DNA of 64,000 nt from an uncultured Candidatus Melainabacteria bacterium (GCA_934728585.1 CAKVDZ010000004.1:62001-126000); one strand, 5' to 3'. Counted from the stretch's first letter, positions 51,201 through 60,808 are shown. The notes: generated from the letters alone by a model not told the origin. Translations and numbers: made by a program.

Positions 51201-51409
51201 CTGAAATGAATGGTTTAGAATTTATTGAACAAATCAAAACAACCACTACATTTTCTGATATTCCAATAATCGTAATGAGTTCACTTCTTGATGAAAAAAC
51301 AAAACGAAAAATAAAGTCTTTGAATATTGAAAAATATCTAGTCAAGGGTGAATTCAATCAAAAAGAATTTCTCAAAGTAATATCTGAAATTATAGTAAAA
51401 TCAAACTAA
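48245..51409 (+). CDS. Hybrid chemotaxis histidine kinase CheA-REC
   Basis: The 1054-residue kinase has an Hpt domain with His51 (FRDAHSLKGAARM), a long helical linker with a second Hpt-like segment (about 160-270) lacking a clear His, a dimerisation region (about 460-580), the ATPase with N-box HIIRNSIDHG (637-646), G1 DDGQGF (681-686) and G2 GRGIGMDVV (734-742), a CheW domain (about 770-905), and a C-terminal receiver with Asp982 (TDIEMPEMNG). This order (Hpt-CheA-CheW-REC) is that of PixL/PilL-type kinases in cyanobacterial phototaxis and pilus control. It is coupled to the MCP gene, and the REC-GGDEF protein is the nearest output. Confidence 0.92.
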   Translation: MDFQDDEINKILNIFSVESEEIIERLNNALLELEKNPTNKDLIVLLFRDAHSLKGAARMIGFTTTQNIAHKMEDILGFAKDNKLTLTSEIADVMYKSVDLISKIIRQSIQNGKEIYGIAEVEDQIKSLEQIKPKDSDLEVSTPIIEETYANNKPETLASEINHSGVVNRAELIKSADRVNYLIINSLIIVIKLTEKIDKELILKLLANIDEMTEIFNKINYFEIKNILETIQLKLNVIVKCDSELTAEEIEEIQQEIDRIIKEFTTLSEINELQTVDYYSYAFEEKDYTKGTSPSERDEEIIECELIEEPQKVAKFIDFENITKKLHTLEISNEYIEELISAFSELKNSHAQAEFIPVLSRIIELLNFINKNNIKADDASLEILLNSAQYCFSTINNEQPSSDAELLSQQLTVAKQLLEISSVPTQTIAVENTIANKSDKHLQNNNLKDFSKLFDTGEIKTLHVDSSKLDSMVNQIGELISTKIKTSKQLSELSNSEKYLEEWQKDFSKMIHHMKSYEKKLNQSGKDLDTPSTIFIKQFLNTLSDQNKKLNGIITTISKLQRSNLEEDTKLRNLINDFDSMVKNIRVLPLATVFHMFGRMVRDIAKESGKEVELTITGSETSADKKIIEEIKNPLIHIIRNSIDHGIEMPEKRIEKGKSTVGHLNINAKHLDNRIVIEIVDDGQGFNLEKIKEKALKNEILTPEELSSMQDEDIINLVFLPGFTTGGEVTSISGRGIGMDVVKSKISQLNGSVKVISEFNKGSCIQIELPVTMATITAFLIQSAGQNFAIPMSVINTVVCKKNTEILNNNDKFTIIHNGKNIPVFSLADILDLKEQISNTILKTIIIIEANNKTIGLVVDKLIGEQEILQKKLSPPIYKLKNISGITTLASGETCLILNTLDIIKNTTAKNKLISSLNNNLILDKQNQLAGKKILIVDDSITTRTLEKNILTNAEFTVFSAVNPIEALKILNQTKMDLIVTDIEMPEMNGLEFIEQIKTTTTFSDIPIIVMSSLLDEKTKRKIKSLNIEKYLVKGEFNQKEFLKVISEIIVKSN

Positions 51410-51413
51410 GTTA

Positions 51414-51710
51414 TTATTCTTCAACTGGTGCGCCGTAATCTGGTTTTTCTTCAGGTTTTAAAGGTCTAATTAAGATTACATAACGCATGTTTAATTGCAA
51501 GAAGTCTAATTTTTCAGTTTCACCTTGACGATTTTTGTATGTAATTTCACAGTCTTTAACCGCAATAAAATTTTTATTAGCTTTATTTAACAAATCGCTC
51601 AAAAAACGATTTTTTTTAGAGAAACCAATGTTAAAAACAGTACCTTTAACTTCGTAATCCTCAGTTATAATTAAAACATCTTCCTTACTAGCTTTGCCTA
51701 ATTTAAACAT
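51414..51710 (-). CDS. Hypothetical 98-residue protein
   Basis: A small beta-rich protein (EDVLIITEDYEVKGTVFNIG, FIAVKDCEITYKNRQGE, FLQLNMRYVILIRPL) with an acidic, proline-rich tail. No signal peptide or membrane helix. AAAGGAGAAATAG precedes the ATG. It lies alone between the converging cheA and the terminator of the rpo operon. I do not recognise the family. Confidence 0.75.
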   Translation of the reverse strand: MFKLGKASKEDVLIITEDYEVKGTVFNIGFSKKNRFLSDLLNKANKNFIAVKDCEITYKNRQGETEKLDFLQLNMRYVILIRPLKPEEKPDYGAPVEE

Positions 51711-51802
51711 CTATTTCTCCTTTACATTATTCTCCATATTAATATAATCATATTAATATTTTTTTCAATAAAATCAACCATACAAATGTATGATTATTCA
51801 AA

Positions 51803-51843
51803 GAAAAAGAGGCGCTGGCAAAATTGCCAGCGCCTCTTTTTTA
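51803..51843. terminator. Terminator of the rpoB-rpoC1-rpoC2 operon
   Basis: A 17-bp stem, AAAAAGAGGCGCTGGCA with TGCCAGCGCCTCTTTTT, has T-runs on both strands. It lies directly after the rpoC2 stop. Confidence 0.92.
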
Positions 51844-51853
51844 TCATTATTGA

Positions 51854-54800
51854 TTAACCGATTGTATCGTCATCAATTGTGAATTCAGGAGCACCAAACA
51901 TACCCTCAATTTCTTCTAAAATTGCAGATGGTTTTCTTGCTTGGTTTCTTTGAGCTGCACGTCTTTGAGCTTCTTTATCTTTTTCTTCATTTGCATGAGT
52001 CAAGTGGTAGAAGCCTGTACCAGCAGGGATTAAACGACCGATGATAACGTTTTCTTTCAAACCTCTCAACAAGTCTTTTTTACCATCTACAGCAGCTTCT
52101 GTAAGAATTCTTGTTGTTTCTTGGAATGAAGCAGCTGAAATGAATGATTCAGTATTCAATGAAGCTTTTGTTATACCTAACAACATATATTCACAAGTTG
52201 CTGGTTGACCGCCATTTGCTAATACTGCATCATTTTCTTTTTCGAAGATTTGAATTTCAATCAATTCACCTGGTAATAAGTTTGTATCGCCAGCATCAAC
52301 AACTTTAACTTTCTTAGTCATTTGTCTAACGATAATTTCAACGTGTTTATCTGCGATTTCTACACCTTGTGAACGGTATACACGTTGTACTTCATCTACT
52401 AGGTATTGTTGAGCAACTTCAGGACCACACAATCTCATAACGTCATGTGGATTTAAAGGACCACTTGTTAAAGGTTGACCTTTTTTAATCTTTTGTCCGT
52501 TTTGAACAACAATATTTGCATCAATTGCAAATTTGATTTCAGTTTTGCTACCATCTTCTGTTTCGATATACAATCTTGGCATATCATCATCAGTTTCAAT
52601 AATAGCTTTACCATCGAATTCAGCTAGAATAGCGCTATCCTTTGGTTTTCTACCTTCAAGTAATTCTTCAACCCTTGGAAGACCTTGTACGATATCACCT
52701 GTTTTTTGTCTTTCATAAACTAAAGTAACAAGCATATCACCACGTAGTACCAATGAGCCTGCTGAAACTTGAAGCATTGTACCTGGGCTGATTAAGTATG
52801 GACGACCTGTTCTGATTACAATTTCAGATTTTGTAGCACTTACTACTCGACCTGAAACAGGAGCTCTGTCTTCACCCTCAGTTAATAAGTCGTCTTGTTT
52901 TATGAATTGACCAGCTTTTACAACTGCTTTTGATTTAATACTTACTTTTTGTTCGTAATTATCACAGATTAAAAGCAATCTTCTAGCGTCTTCTGTTTCA
53001 TTCTTAATAGATGCAACACCATCATTGATAGCCAATACACAAGTTTTTGCAACAGGTGTTTTTGGATCAATGTTTTCGCCGTTTTTAACTAACAATTCAG
53101 TTTGTAATGAATCGTTTAATTTTGAATTACCTTCAATTTCACGACGAACGATTAATTTATCAAGAACAACGATTTTTAAAGCACCTTTTTCATCAAGTTC
53201 TACCATACCTTTTAAGTGTGATAAGTAACCTTGCATTTGAAGTACTAAACTTGTTCTTACTAAAGTCGCACCGTCTAAGTTTCTAACTCTTGCACCATCT
53301 TTGTATTGTAATTGTGTTACAGGAACAATATCAATAAGTTCATCAGTTGTATCAAATTTGATTGAAACATCTTTTTGTTCAATATTGATAACTTGAACTG
53401 GTCTTACAAGAATTTGGATAGGTTGATTTGCAATATTATCTTCTTCTAGATTTAAAGAAGAATCTAATTCTTCATCTAAGTCATCAATGTCTAAATCGTC
53501 CATTTCCATATCCATAATTGTAACGATTGAAGTAGCTTTAGCCTTGATACCTTCTGCGATTACAGTACCTTTTTTAATAACTTCGCCTTCTTCAACTTTC
53601 AATTCAGAAACGTTCGCAAGTTGGTGAATTTCACCAGGTCTGATTGTTACTTCGTGGATTACATCATTGTATTCTTTAATTTCAACGATACCGTCTAAGT
53701 GGCAGTATACGTCCTTTACAATTTCTGTACCAGCAGTAACGTGAGTACCAGATTCAACCATTTTTAATGAAGATTCTTTATTCAATTGATGAACTTCTTC
53801 TGGAATAAATACGACATCACCAGATTTTGTAATGATTTGGTTTTCATCTACTTCAACGTCGATGTATTTGATTTCACCAGATGAAGTAACTGAACAATCA
53901 TCACTGATTAATTCGGCAATAATCATACCGTTTTCAACTGTTGTATCAACAGGAGATTTAACGATATATTTTTCACCAGTTTTATCAACTGTCCAAAGTT
54001 GTTCTTTTTTAGTTTGTTCAAATGAAGCATTTGATGGTGCAATAGAAGCAATAACAATTGTTAATTCTTTACCAGAAACAATCTTCTTGATTTTTTTACC
54101 TTCAAATTTAACTTCTTCAATTTCTAAGTCGTCGCCTACTCTAACTTCGCCACCGTGTTCGCAAATAGTTAAAGTTTCAGCGATTTTTTCACCTTGTTTA
54201 ATAGCTTGTTCATCTTTAACAAGAACTTTTGAACCACCAGGTAAGTTGTAAACGTCACCGCCTAAAACCCAAACAATACCGCTCTTGTTAGCAGTTCTTG
54301 AAACGTTACCTTGTCTATCTTTCTTTTCATCTGCAGTAAAGTCTTGGTAAACAACTTCACCTGATAAATCAGAAGTGATATCTTTTGTAGCTTTTTCTGT
54401 TAAACGAGAACCGTCCCCTTGTGATACTGGTTCGTATTCAGCAAGTTCAAAACCTTTTTCAACTTTTTGACCTTTTTTGAATAGAATTTTTGCACCAGCA
54501 GGAATGTGGTATTTTCTTGATTTCTTTTCACCTTTAACTTCAACGTCAGATTCGATGATAAGAATTTGAACAACGTCCCCGTGACGAGTTCTTACTTCAC
54601 GAGTTTTAACATCTGAAACAACTTCACCAGCTTCTTCTGCAAGGATATGTTTCATAGCACCAGAACCTTTGAATACACCACCTGTGTGGAATGTTCTCAT
54701 TGTTAACTGTGTACCAGGTTCACCAATTGATTGAGCAGCGATAATACCGATTGATTCACCAACATCAACAAGTTTTTGTGTTGTCATCGCCCAACCATAA

Positions 54801-55720
54801 CATTTTTGGCAAATACCATATTCTAATTCACAAGTTAAACCTGAACGAACAGCCAATTCTGTTAATTCAATTCCTGAACGCTCAATTTTCTTGATGTCTT
54901 TTCTATCTAAAGTTGTGTTTGCTTCGATTAAAACATTACCGTCAGCATCTTTGATGTCTTCTGCAATTGTTCTACCTAATAATCTGTCAATTAATGGAAC
55001 AATACAAGTATCACCGTCATAGATACCTTTTAACATAATGTGTTTTTTACCGTGGCAATCAGTATCACGGATAATAACGTCTTGAGCAACGTCAACCAAA
55101 CGTCTTGTTAAGTAACCAGAGTCGGCTGTTTTTAACGCTGTATCTACAAGACCTTTACGAGCACCGTATGATGAAATGATGTATTCAGTAACTGAAAGAC
55201 CCTCTTTAAAGTTTGAACGAATAGGCAAGTCGATGATTTGACCTTGCGCATCAGCCATCAAACCACGCATACCAACCAATTGTGATACTTGCGATAAGTT
55301 ACCTCTGGCACCTGAGAACGCCATCATGTAAACTGGGTTCAATCTGTCAAAGTTTTTAACTACTTGTTCTGTCAACTTAGCTGTTGTTTCAGACCAAGTG
55401 TCAATAACCTTTGTATATCTTTCAACTTCTGTAATTTCACCTTTTAGGTATCTGTTTGTTGATTTTTCGATTTCTTCATCAGCTTCTTTTAACAATTGTT
55501 GTTTAATAGGTGGAACTGACAAATCTGAAATTGAAATTGTTACGCCTGATTTAGTAGCGTAGTGGTAACCTAAGTTTTTCAAAGTGTTAGCCAAGGTAGC
55601 TGTCTTAGCACCACCAAATTCAAGATAGATTTGTGCAAGTAAGTTTTTTAATGCACCTTTATCCATTTGTTTATTGATAAAATCAACTGATTTTTTCTGA
55701 GTTGTATACATATTTGTCAT
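51854..55720 (-). CDS. rpoC2: RNA polymerase subunit beta-prime, C-terminal half (RpoC2)
   Basis: This 1288-residue subunit is the C-terminal half of beta-prime. The zinc site is Cys222 with Cys297, Cys304 and Cys307. The trigger loop begins GEPGTQLTMRTFHTGG (334-348) and resumes at GLPRVEELLEGRKP (1013-1026); the roughly 660 residues between are the large SI3 insertion typical of cyanobacteria. Within it, residues 736-762 are strongly acidic (MDDLDIDDLDEELD). The start lies 17 bases after the rpoC1 stop. The split position and insertion agree with the phylum Cyanobacteriota. Confidence 0.97.
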   Translation of the reverse strand: MTNMYTTQKKSVDFINKQMDKGALKNLLAQIYLEFGGAKTATLANTLKNLGYHYATKSGVTISISDLSVPPIKQQLLKEADEEIEKSTNRYLKGEITEVERYTKVIDTWSETTAKLTEQVVKNFDRLNPVYMMAFSGARGNLSQVSQLVGMRGLMADAQGQIIDLPIRSNFKEGLSVTEYIISSYGARKGLVDTALKTADSGYLTRRLVDVAQDVIIRDTDCHGKKHIMLKGIYDGDTCIVPLIDRLLGRTIAEDIKDADGNVLIEANTTLDRKDIKKIERSGIELTELAVRSGLTCELEYGICQKCYGWAMTTQKLVDVGESIGIIAAQSIGEPGTQLTMRTFHTGGVFKGSGAMKHILAEEAGEVVSDVKTREVRTRHGDVVQILIIESDVEVKGEKKSRKYHIPAGAKILFKKGQKVEKGFELAEYEPVSQGDGSRLTEKATKDITSDLSGEVVYQDFTADEKKDRQGNVSRTANKSGIVWVLGGDVYNLPGGSKVLVKDEQAIKQGEKIAETLTICEHGGEVRVGDDLEIEEVKFEGKKIKKIVSGKELTIVIASIAPSNASFEQTKKEQLWTVDKTGEKYIVKSPVDTTVENGMIIAELISDDCSVTSSGEIKYIDVEVDENQIITKSGDVVFIPEEVHQLNKESSLKMVESGTHVTAGTEIVKDVYCHLDGIVEIKEYNDVIHEVTIRPGEIHQLANVSELKVEEGEVIKKGTVIAEGIKAKATSIVTIMDMEMDDLDIDDLDEELDSSLNLEEDNIANQPIQILVRPVQVINIEQKDVSIKFDTTDELIDIVPVTQLQYKDGARVRNLDGATLVRTSLVLQMQGYLSHLKGMVELDEKGALKIVVLDKLIVRREIEGNSKLNDSLQTELLVKNGENIDPKTPVAKTCVLAINDGVASIKNETEDARRLLLICDNYEQKVSIKSKAVVKAGQFIKQDDLLTEGEDRAPVSGRVVSATKSEIVIRTGRPYLISPGTMLQVSAGSLVLRGDMLVTLVYERQKTGDIVQGLPRVEELLEGRKPKDSAILAEFDGKAIIETDDDMPRLYIETEDGSKTEIKFAIDANIVVQNGQKIKKGQPLTSGPLNPHDVMRLCGPEVAQQYLVDEVQRVYRSQGVEIADKHVEIIVRQMTKKVKVVDAGDTNLLPGELIEIQIFEKENDAVLANGGQPATCEYMLLGITKASLNTESFISAASFQETTRILTEAAVDGKKDLLRGLKENVIIGRLIPAGTGFYHLTHANEEKDKEAQRRAAQRNQARKPSAILEEIEGMFGAPEFTIDDDTIG

Positions 55721-55737
55721 TTATTTTCACCTTTATA

Positions 55738-57447
55738 TTATAAAACTGCGTTTCTTACTGCTTCGTTAAAAATAATTCTACCAGCTGTTGTTTCAAGACG
55801 TTTGCCGTGTTCATCTCTTACATAGATTTTGTCGTGTAATTCGATAACACCAGCTTCTAGAGCTGCAATAGCATCTTGGAAGTCGTAGAAATATTTAGAT
55901 GGTACCATATTTTCATCTTTAATAAGAGTTAAATAATACATACCCATAACCATATCTTGAGATGGTGTGATAATAGGTTTACCTGTTGCAGGAGCTAAGA
56001 TGTTGTTAGTAGCTAACATTAACATTCTTGCTTCTGTTTGAGCTTCAATACTCAAAGGTACGTGAACAGCCATTTGGTCACCGTCGAAGTCAGCGTTGAA
56101 TGCTGTACATACAAGTGGGTGTAATTGGATTGCACGACCTTCAACAAGTTTAGGTTCAAATGCTTGAATACCTAGTCTGTGAAGAGTAGGGGCACGGTTT
56201 AACATAACTGGGTGTCCGTCGATAACCTCTTCTAAGATATCCCAAACAACTGCTTCAGAACGTTCGATTTTCTTTTTAGCAGATTTAATATTTTGAACAT
56301 AACCACGTTCAATCAATTTATTAACAACGAATGGTTTGAACAATTCGATTGCCATTTCTTTTGGTAAACCACATTGGTTCAATTCCAATGATGGACCAAC
56401 TACGATTACTGAACGACCTGAGTAGTCAACACGTTTACCTAACAAGTTTTGACGGAAACGACCTTGTTTACCTTCAATAATGTTAGATAATGATTTCAAT
56501 GGTCTGTTGTTTGGACCAACAACTGTTCTACCACGACGACCATTATCAATTAATGCGTCTACTGCTTCTTGTAACATACGTTTTTCGTTTCTTACAATGA
56601 TTTCAGGAGCGCCCATTTCTAACAATCTTTGTAAACGGTTGTTTCTGTTGATTACACGTCTGTATAAATCGTTCAAGTCTGATGTTGCGAAACGACCACC
56701 GTCTAATTGAACCATCGGTCTTAAGTCTGGTGGAGTTACAGGTAAAACGTCCATAATCATCCAAGTTGGGTCAGTTTCACTAGAAATTAATGAATCCAAC
56801 AATCTTAGACGTTTAATTAATTTACCTTTTCTTTGAACAGAGTTTACACCACCAGCTAATTCATTTCTGATTTCTTCAGCCAAACCTTTAACATCAATTT
56901 CGCCTAACAATTCTTTGATTGCTTCAGCACCGATACCAACTTTTAATTCAGTATCTTCGTGTTCCATGATGTAATCTTCGTATTCTTCTTCGTTAAGAAG
57001 TTGCAATTTTCTAAATTCAGATTCAGCTGGATCAATTACCACATAGCTGTTGAAGTAAATTACTTGTTCCAAATCTTTTAGTGTCATGTCTAAAAGTAAA
57101 CCAAGATAAGATGGAATACCTTTTAAGAACCAGATATGAGAAACAGGAGCTGCAAGCTTGATGTGACCCATTCTGTGACGACGAACTTTTGAATCAGTAA
57201 CTTCAACACCGCATCGTTCGCAGATGATACCTTTGTGTCTTACTCTTTTATATTTACCGCAATAGCATTCCCAGTCCTTTGTAGGTCCGAAAATTCTTTC
57301 GCAGAATAAACCATCACGTTCAGGTTTTAACGTACGATAGTTAATTGTTTCTGGCTTAGTAACTTCACCGTATGACCATTTTAAGATTCGTTCAGGTGAT
57401 GCTATGCTAATTCGTATATAGTCAAAATAATCTATACTTGTTGACAT
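55738..57447 (-). CDS. rpoC1: RNA polymerase subunit gamma, N-terminal half of beta-prime (RpoC1)
   Basis: The 569-residue subunit has the N-terminal zinc ribbon (CYCGKYKRVRHKGIICERCG), the clamp, and the active-site magnesium motif NADFDGDQMAVHVP near residue 450. It ends shortly after the bridge-helix-proximal region (IIFNEAVRNAVL), where cyanobacterial rpoC1 ends. It is somewhat shorter than the roughly 625 residues common in cyanobacteria. AAAGGAGAATTTATAA precedes the ATG. It lies between rpoB and rpoC2 in one operon. Confidence 0.97.
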   Translation of the reverse strand: MSTSIDYFDYIRISIASPERILKWSYGEVTKPETINYRTLKPERDGLFCERIFGPTKDWECYCGKYKRVRHKGIICERCGVEVTDSKVRRHRMGHIKLAAPVSHIWFLKGIPSYLGLLLDMTLKDLEQVIYFNSYVVIDPAESEFRKLQLLNEEEYEDYIMEHEDTELKVGIGAEAIKELLGEIDVKGLAEEIRNELAGGVNSVQRKGKLIKRLRLLDSLISSETDPTWMIMDVLPVTPPDLRPMVQLDGGRFATSDLNDLYRRVINRNNRLQRLLEMGAPEIIVRNEKRMLQEAVDALIDNGRRGRTVVGPNNRPLKSLSNIIEGKQGRFRQNLLGKRVDYSGRSVIVVGPSLELNQCGLPKEMAIELFKPFVVNKLIERGYVQNIKSAKKKIERSEAVVWDILEEVIDGHPVMLNRAPTLHRLGIQAFEPKLVEGRAIQLHPLVCTAFNADFDGDQMAVHVPLSIEAQTEARMLMLATNNILAPATGKPIITPSQDMVMGMYYLTLIKDENMVPSKYFYDFQDAIAALEAGVIELHDKIYVRDEHGKRLETTAGRIIFNEAVRNAVL

Positions 57448-57493
57448 TTATAAATTCTCCTTTTATTGAGTTTGTCTTAACTTATCTTTCGGA

Positions 57494-60400
57494 TTATAGA
57501 TCACCGAATGTTGTTGGTGTTTCAAAGAAATTGATGTTCAATAACTCTGAATCAATGTCTGATAATGTGCGTTTTGGAGCAGCTTTTCTCAAGTCGTCCA
57601 TATCGCTCATTAAGTCAACTTCAACACCATCTTTCTTAGCAACTGTGATATCCAAACCAATACTTTGTAATTCTCTTACAAGTACTTTGAATGATTCTGG
57701 GATACCTGGTCTTGGAATGTTATCACCCTTAACAATTGCTTCGTATGCTCTGTTACGTCCGTTAACATCATCTGATTTGATTGTAAGCATTTCTTGAAGT
57801 GTGTAAGCTGCGCCGTATGCTTCAAGAGCCCAAACTTCCATTTCACCAAATCTTTGACCACCGAATTGAGCTTTACCACCCAATGGTTGTTGTGTTACTA
57901 ATGAGTAAGGACCTGTTGAACGAGCGTGGATTTTATCATCTACCAAGTGAACAAGTTTCAAGAAGTAAGTTAAACCTACTGCAACTGGTTCATCAAATGG
58001 TTCACCAGTACGACCATCAATTAAGCGAACTTTACCGTCTTCGCCAACCCAGTCGCAACCAGTTTCTCTGATACCACGTAACAATTCTTCTTTTGTAACT
58101 TTTTCAGACATATTCTTTCCGAAACGTTCATCAAAAGATGGAGCGGCATAGTAGTCATTAGTTAAGTAAGATGCTAAACCTAACAAGTGTTCGTAAGTTT
58201 GACCTACGTTCATACGAGATGGAACACCTAGTGGGTTCAATACTACGTCTACTGGAGTACCGTCTGGTAAAAATGGCATATCTTCTTTTGCAAGAATTCT
58301 TGATACGATACCTTTGTTACCGTGACGACCAGAAAGTTTATCACCTACTGATACTTTACGTTTTTGAGCAATGTAAACTCTGATAACTGTATTTGCTCCT
58401 GGTGGTAATTCATCACCTTTTTCACGGTCAAATACCTTAACATCAAGAACTCTACCGCCTTCGCCGTGAGGAACTCTTAATGAATTATCTTTTACATCTC
58501 TTGCTTTTTCAGCAAAGATTGCTCTTAACAATTTTTCTTCTGGTGGGTGTTCAGATTCACCTTTTGGTGTAACTTTACCAACCAAAATATCGTCTGCATA
58601 AACTCTTGCACCGATACGAACAATACCACGTTCATCTAAGTGTCTTAGAGATTCTTCTGAAACATTTGGGATTTCACGTGTAATTTCTTCTGGTCCAAGC
58701 TTTGTTTGTCTAGCATCGATTTCTAATTTTTCAATGTGAACTGAAGTGAAGATATCATCGTGAACGCATCTTTCTGATAATAAGATAGCATCTTCGAAGT
58801 TATAACCTTCCCAAGGCATATACGCAATTAAAACGTTTTTACCTAATGAAAGTTCACCACCGCAAGTAGATGCACCATCAGCGATTACGTCACCTGCTTT
58901 AACTTTGTCACCCTCTTTTACAAGTGGTTTTTGGTTAATACAAGTATCTTGGTTACTTCTTACATATTTCATCAATTGGTATACGTGAGGAATACCATCA
59001 GTATCTCTGATTGTGATTTCTTCACCTACAACTCTTTCAACAACACCGTCAAAGTCTGATACGATAACCATACCAGAGTCTTTTGCAGCTCTAGCTTCCA
59101 TACCAGTTGCAACACGTGGTCTTTCTGTGATTAAAAGAGGTACTGCTTGACGTTGCATGTTTGAACCCATCAATGCACGGTTGGCGTCATCGTGTTCAAT
59201 AAATGGAATTACTGATGTCGCAACAGAAATAATTTGAATAGGACAAACACCTACATAGTCAACTTTACTTCTTTCGCACATTGTAAATTCTGAATGATAT
59301 CTAACTGGAACGAATTCATCTTTAATTGTGTTATCTTCATTCAACTCAACGTCTGCAGGCGCACAGTGTAAGTTTTCATCTTCATCAGCTGTCATATAAA
59401 CAACTTCTTCAGTTACTTTGCCGTCTTTAACAACAAAGAATGGTGATTCAATGAAACCATAATCGTTAACTTTAGCGTGAGTAGCCAAAGAACCAATCAA
59501 ACCTGCGTTCGGACCTTCAGGAGTTTCAATCGGACAAATACGACCGTAGTGAGATGGGTGAATATCACGAACAGCAAAACCTGCACGTTCTCTTTGCAAA
59601 CCACCAGGTCCTAAAGCTGAAATACGTCTTTTGTGAGTAATTTCTGCCAATGGATTTGTTTGGTCCATGAATTGTGACAATTGAGAACTTCCAAAGAATT
59701 CTTTTAATGAAGCAACTAAAGGTTTAGTGTTCAACAAGTTCAACGGAGTAAGAGTTTCACTGTCTTGAAGTGTCATTCTTTCTTTAACGATACGTTCAAT
59801 ACGGCTCAAACCAACTCTGAATTGGTTTTGTAACAATTCGCCAACTGAACGAATACGTCTGTTGCCTAAGTGGTCGATATCATCAACTGTACCTTCATCG
59901 TAAGTTAAGTTGATTAAATATTCGATAGAAGCAACAATATCTTGAATAGTCAATGTTCTTTGAGAAGCAGCGATATTCAAGTTTAATTTTTTGTTCATTT
60001 TGTAACGACCAACACGACCGATATCGTATTTCTTTTCATCAAAGAAACGAGCTTCAATAATTTGGCGTCCACCTTGAGCTGAAGCAGGGTCACCTGGTCT
60101 TAGTTTTTTGTATACATCGATTAATGCATCATCTGTTGTTTCAGTAGTATCTTTTTCTAATGTTTTCTTTAAGAATTCAAAGTGAGTGAAAGATGCTTCC
60201 ATTTCAGCAACAGATAAGCCCATAGCTTTTAATAAAGTTGTAGCTAAGATTTTTCTGTTTTTATCGATTTTTACATAAATCAAATCGTTAGAATCTGTTT
60301 CAATCTTAATCCAAGCACCACGGTTTGGAATGATAGTAGCGTTATATAAACGTTTACCAGTTGGAGAAACTTCACGTTTGTAGTAAACACCAGGAGAACG

Positions 60401-60808
60401 AACGATTTGAGAAACAATAACACGTTCTGCACCGTTAACAATGAATGTACCTTTGTCAGTCATTGTCGGAATATCACCGATGTAAACTTCTTGTTCTTTA
60501 ATTTCCCCAGAATCACGGTTTACAAGTCTAACCATAACGCGTAGTTGTTTAGCGTAAGTGGCATCGTGAATTCTAGCTTCTTCGATAGTGTACTTAGCAT
60601 TATCGAAAGTGTAGTTCGGCAAGAAGTGCAATTCTAATCTGCCTGTATAGTCTTTAATAGGTGAAAAAGCAAGTAATTCTTCTTTCAAACCTTCTTTTAA
60701 GAACCATTCAAACGATTTCTTTTGTACTTCAATTAAATCAGGTAAATAATCCAATTTGGTAGCCGGAATACCCATTGGAGTAACTCTTTTCGCAAATTTA
60801 GTCGACAT
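57494..60808 (-). CDS. rpoB: RNA polymerase subunit beta
   Basis: The 1104-residue protein starts with VTPMGIPATKLDYLPDLIE. The rifampicin region SQLSQFMDQTNPLAEITHKR followed by RISALGPGGL is of the sensitive type by eye (Asp, His, Ser positions intact). GVPSRMNVGQ and the C-terminal YGAAYTLQEMLTIKSDDV are present. GAGGTTAATTTA precedes the ATG. rplL or rplJ is not upstream; instead a 458-base structured gap and a pilin-like gene are, so rpoB has its own promoter. Confidence 0.98.
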   Translation of the reverse strand: MSTKFAKRVTPMGIPATKLDYLPDLIEVQKKSFEWFLKEGLKEELLAFSPIKDYTGRLELHFLPNYTFDNAKYTIEEARIHDATYAKQLRVMVRLVNRDSGEIKEQEVYIGDIPTMTDKGTFIVNGAERVIVSQIVRSPGVYYKREVSPTGKRLYNATIIPNRGAWIKIETDSNDLIYVKIDKNRKILATTLLKAMGLSVAEMEASFTHFEFLKKTLEKDTTETTDDALIDVYKKLRPGDPASAQGGRQIIEARFFDEKKYDIGRVGRYKMNKKLNLNIAASQRTLTIQDIVASIEYLINLTYDEGTVDDIDHLGNRRIRSVGELLQNQFRVGLSRIERIVKERMTLQDSETLTPLNLLNTKPLVASLKEFFGSSQLSQFMDQTNPLAEITHKRRISALGPGGLQRERAGFAVRDIHPSHYGRICPIETPEGPNAGLIGSLATHAKVNDYGFIESPFFVVKDGKVTEEVVYMTADEDENLHCAPADVELNEDNTIKDEFVPVRYHSEFTMCERSKVDYVGVCPIQIISVATSVIPFIEHDDANRALMGSNMQRQAVPLLITERPRVATGMEARAAKDSGMVIVSDFDGVVERVVGEEITIRDTDGIPHVYQLMKYVRSNQDTCINQKPLVKEGDKVKAGDVIADGASTCGGELSLGKNVLIAYMPWEGYNFEDAILLSERCVHDDIFTSVHIEKLEIDARQTKLGPEEITREIPNVSEESLRHLDERGIVRIGARVYADDILVGKVTPKGESEHPPEEKLLRAIFAEKARDVKDNSLRVPHGEGGRVLDVKVFDREKGDELPPGANTVIRVYIAQKRKVSVGDKLSGRHGNKGIVSRILAKEDMPFLPDGTPVDVVLNPLGVPSRMNVGQTYEHLLGLASYLTNDYYAAPSFDERFGKNMSEKVTKEELLRGIRETGCDWVGEDGKVRLIDGRTGEPFDEPVAVGLTYFLKLVHLVDDKIHARSTGPYSLVTQQPLGGKAQFGGQRFGEMEVWALEAYGAAYTLQEMLTIKSDDVNGRNRAYEAIVKGDNIPRPGIPESFKVLVRELQSIGLDITVAKKDGVEVDLMSDMDDLRKAAPKRTLSDIDSELLNINFFETPTTFGDL

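Noticed and set aside
53832..54251. 139-codon plus-strand frame inside rpoC2
   Set aside because: Ser/Ile-rich antisense frame over an essential gene; no start signals.
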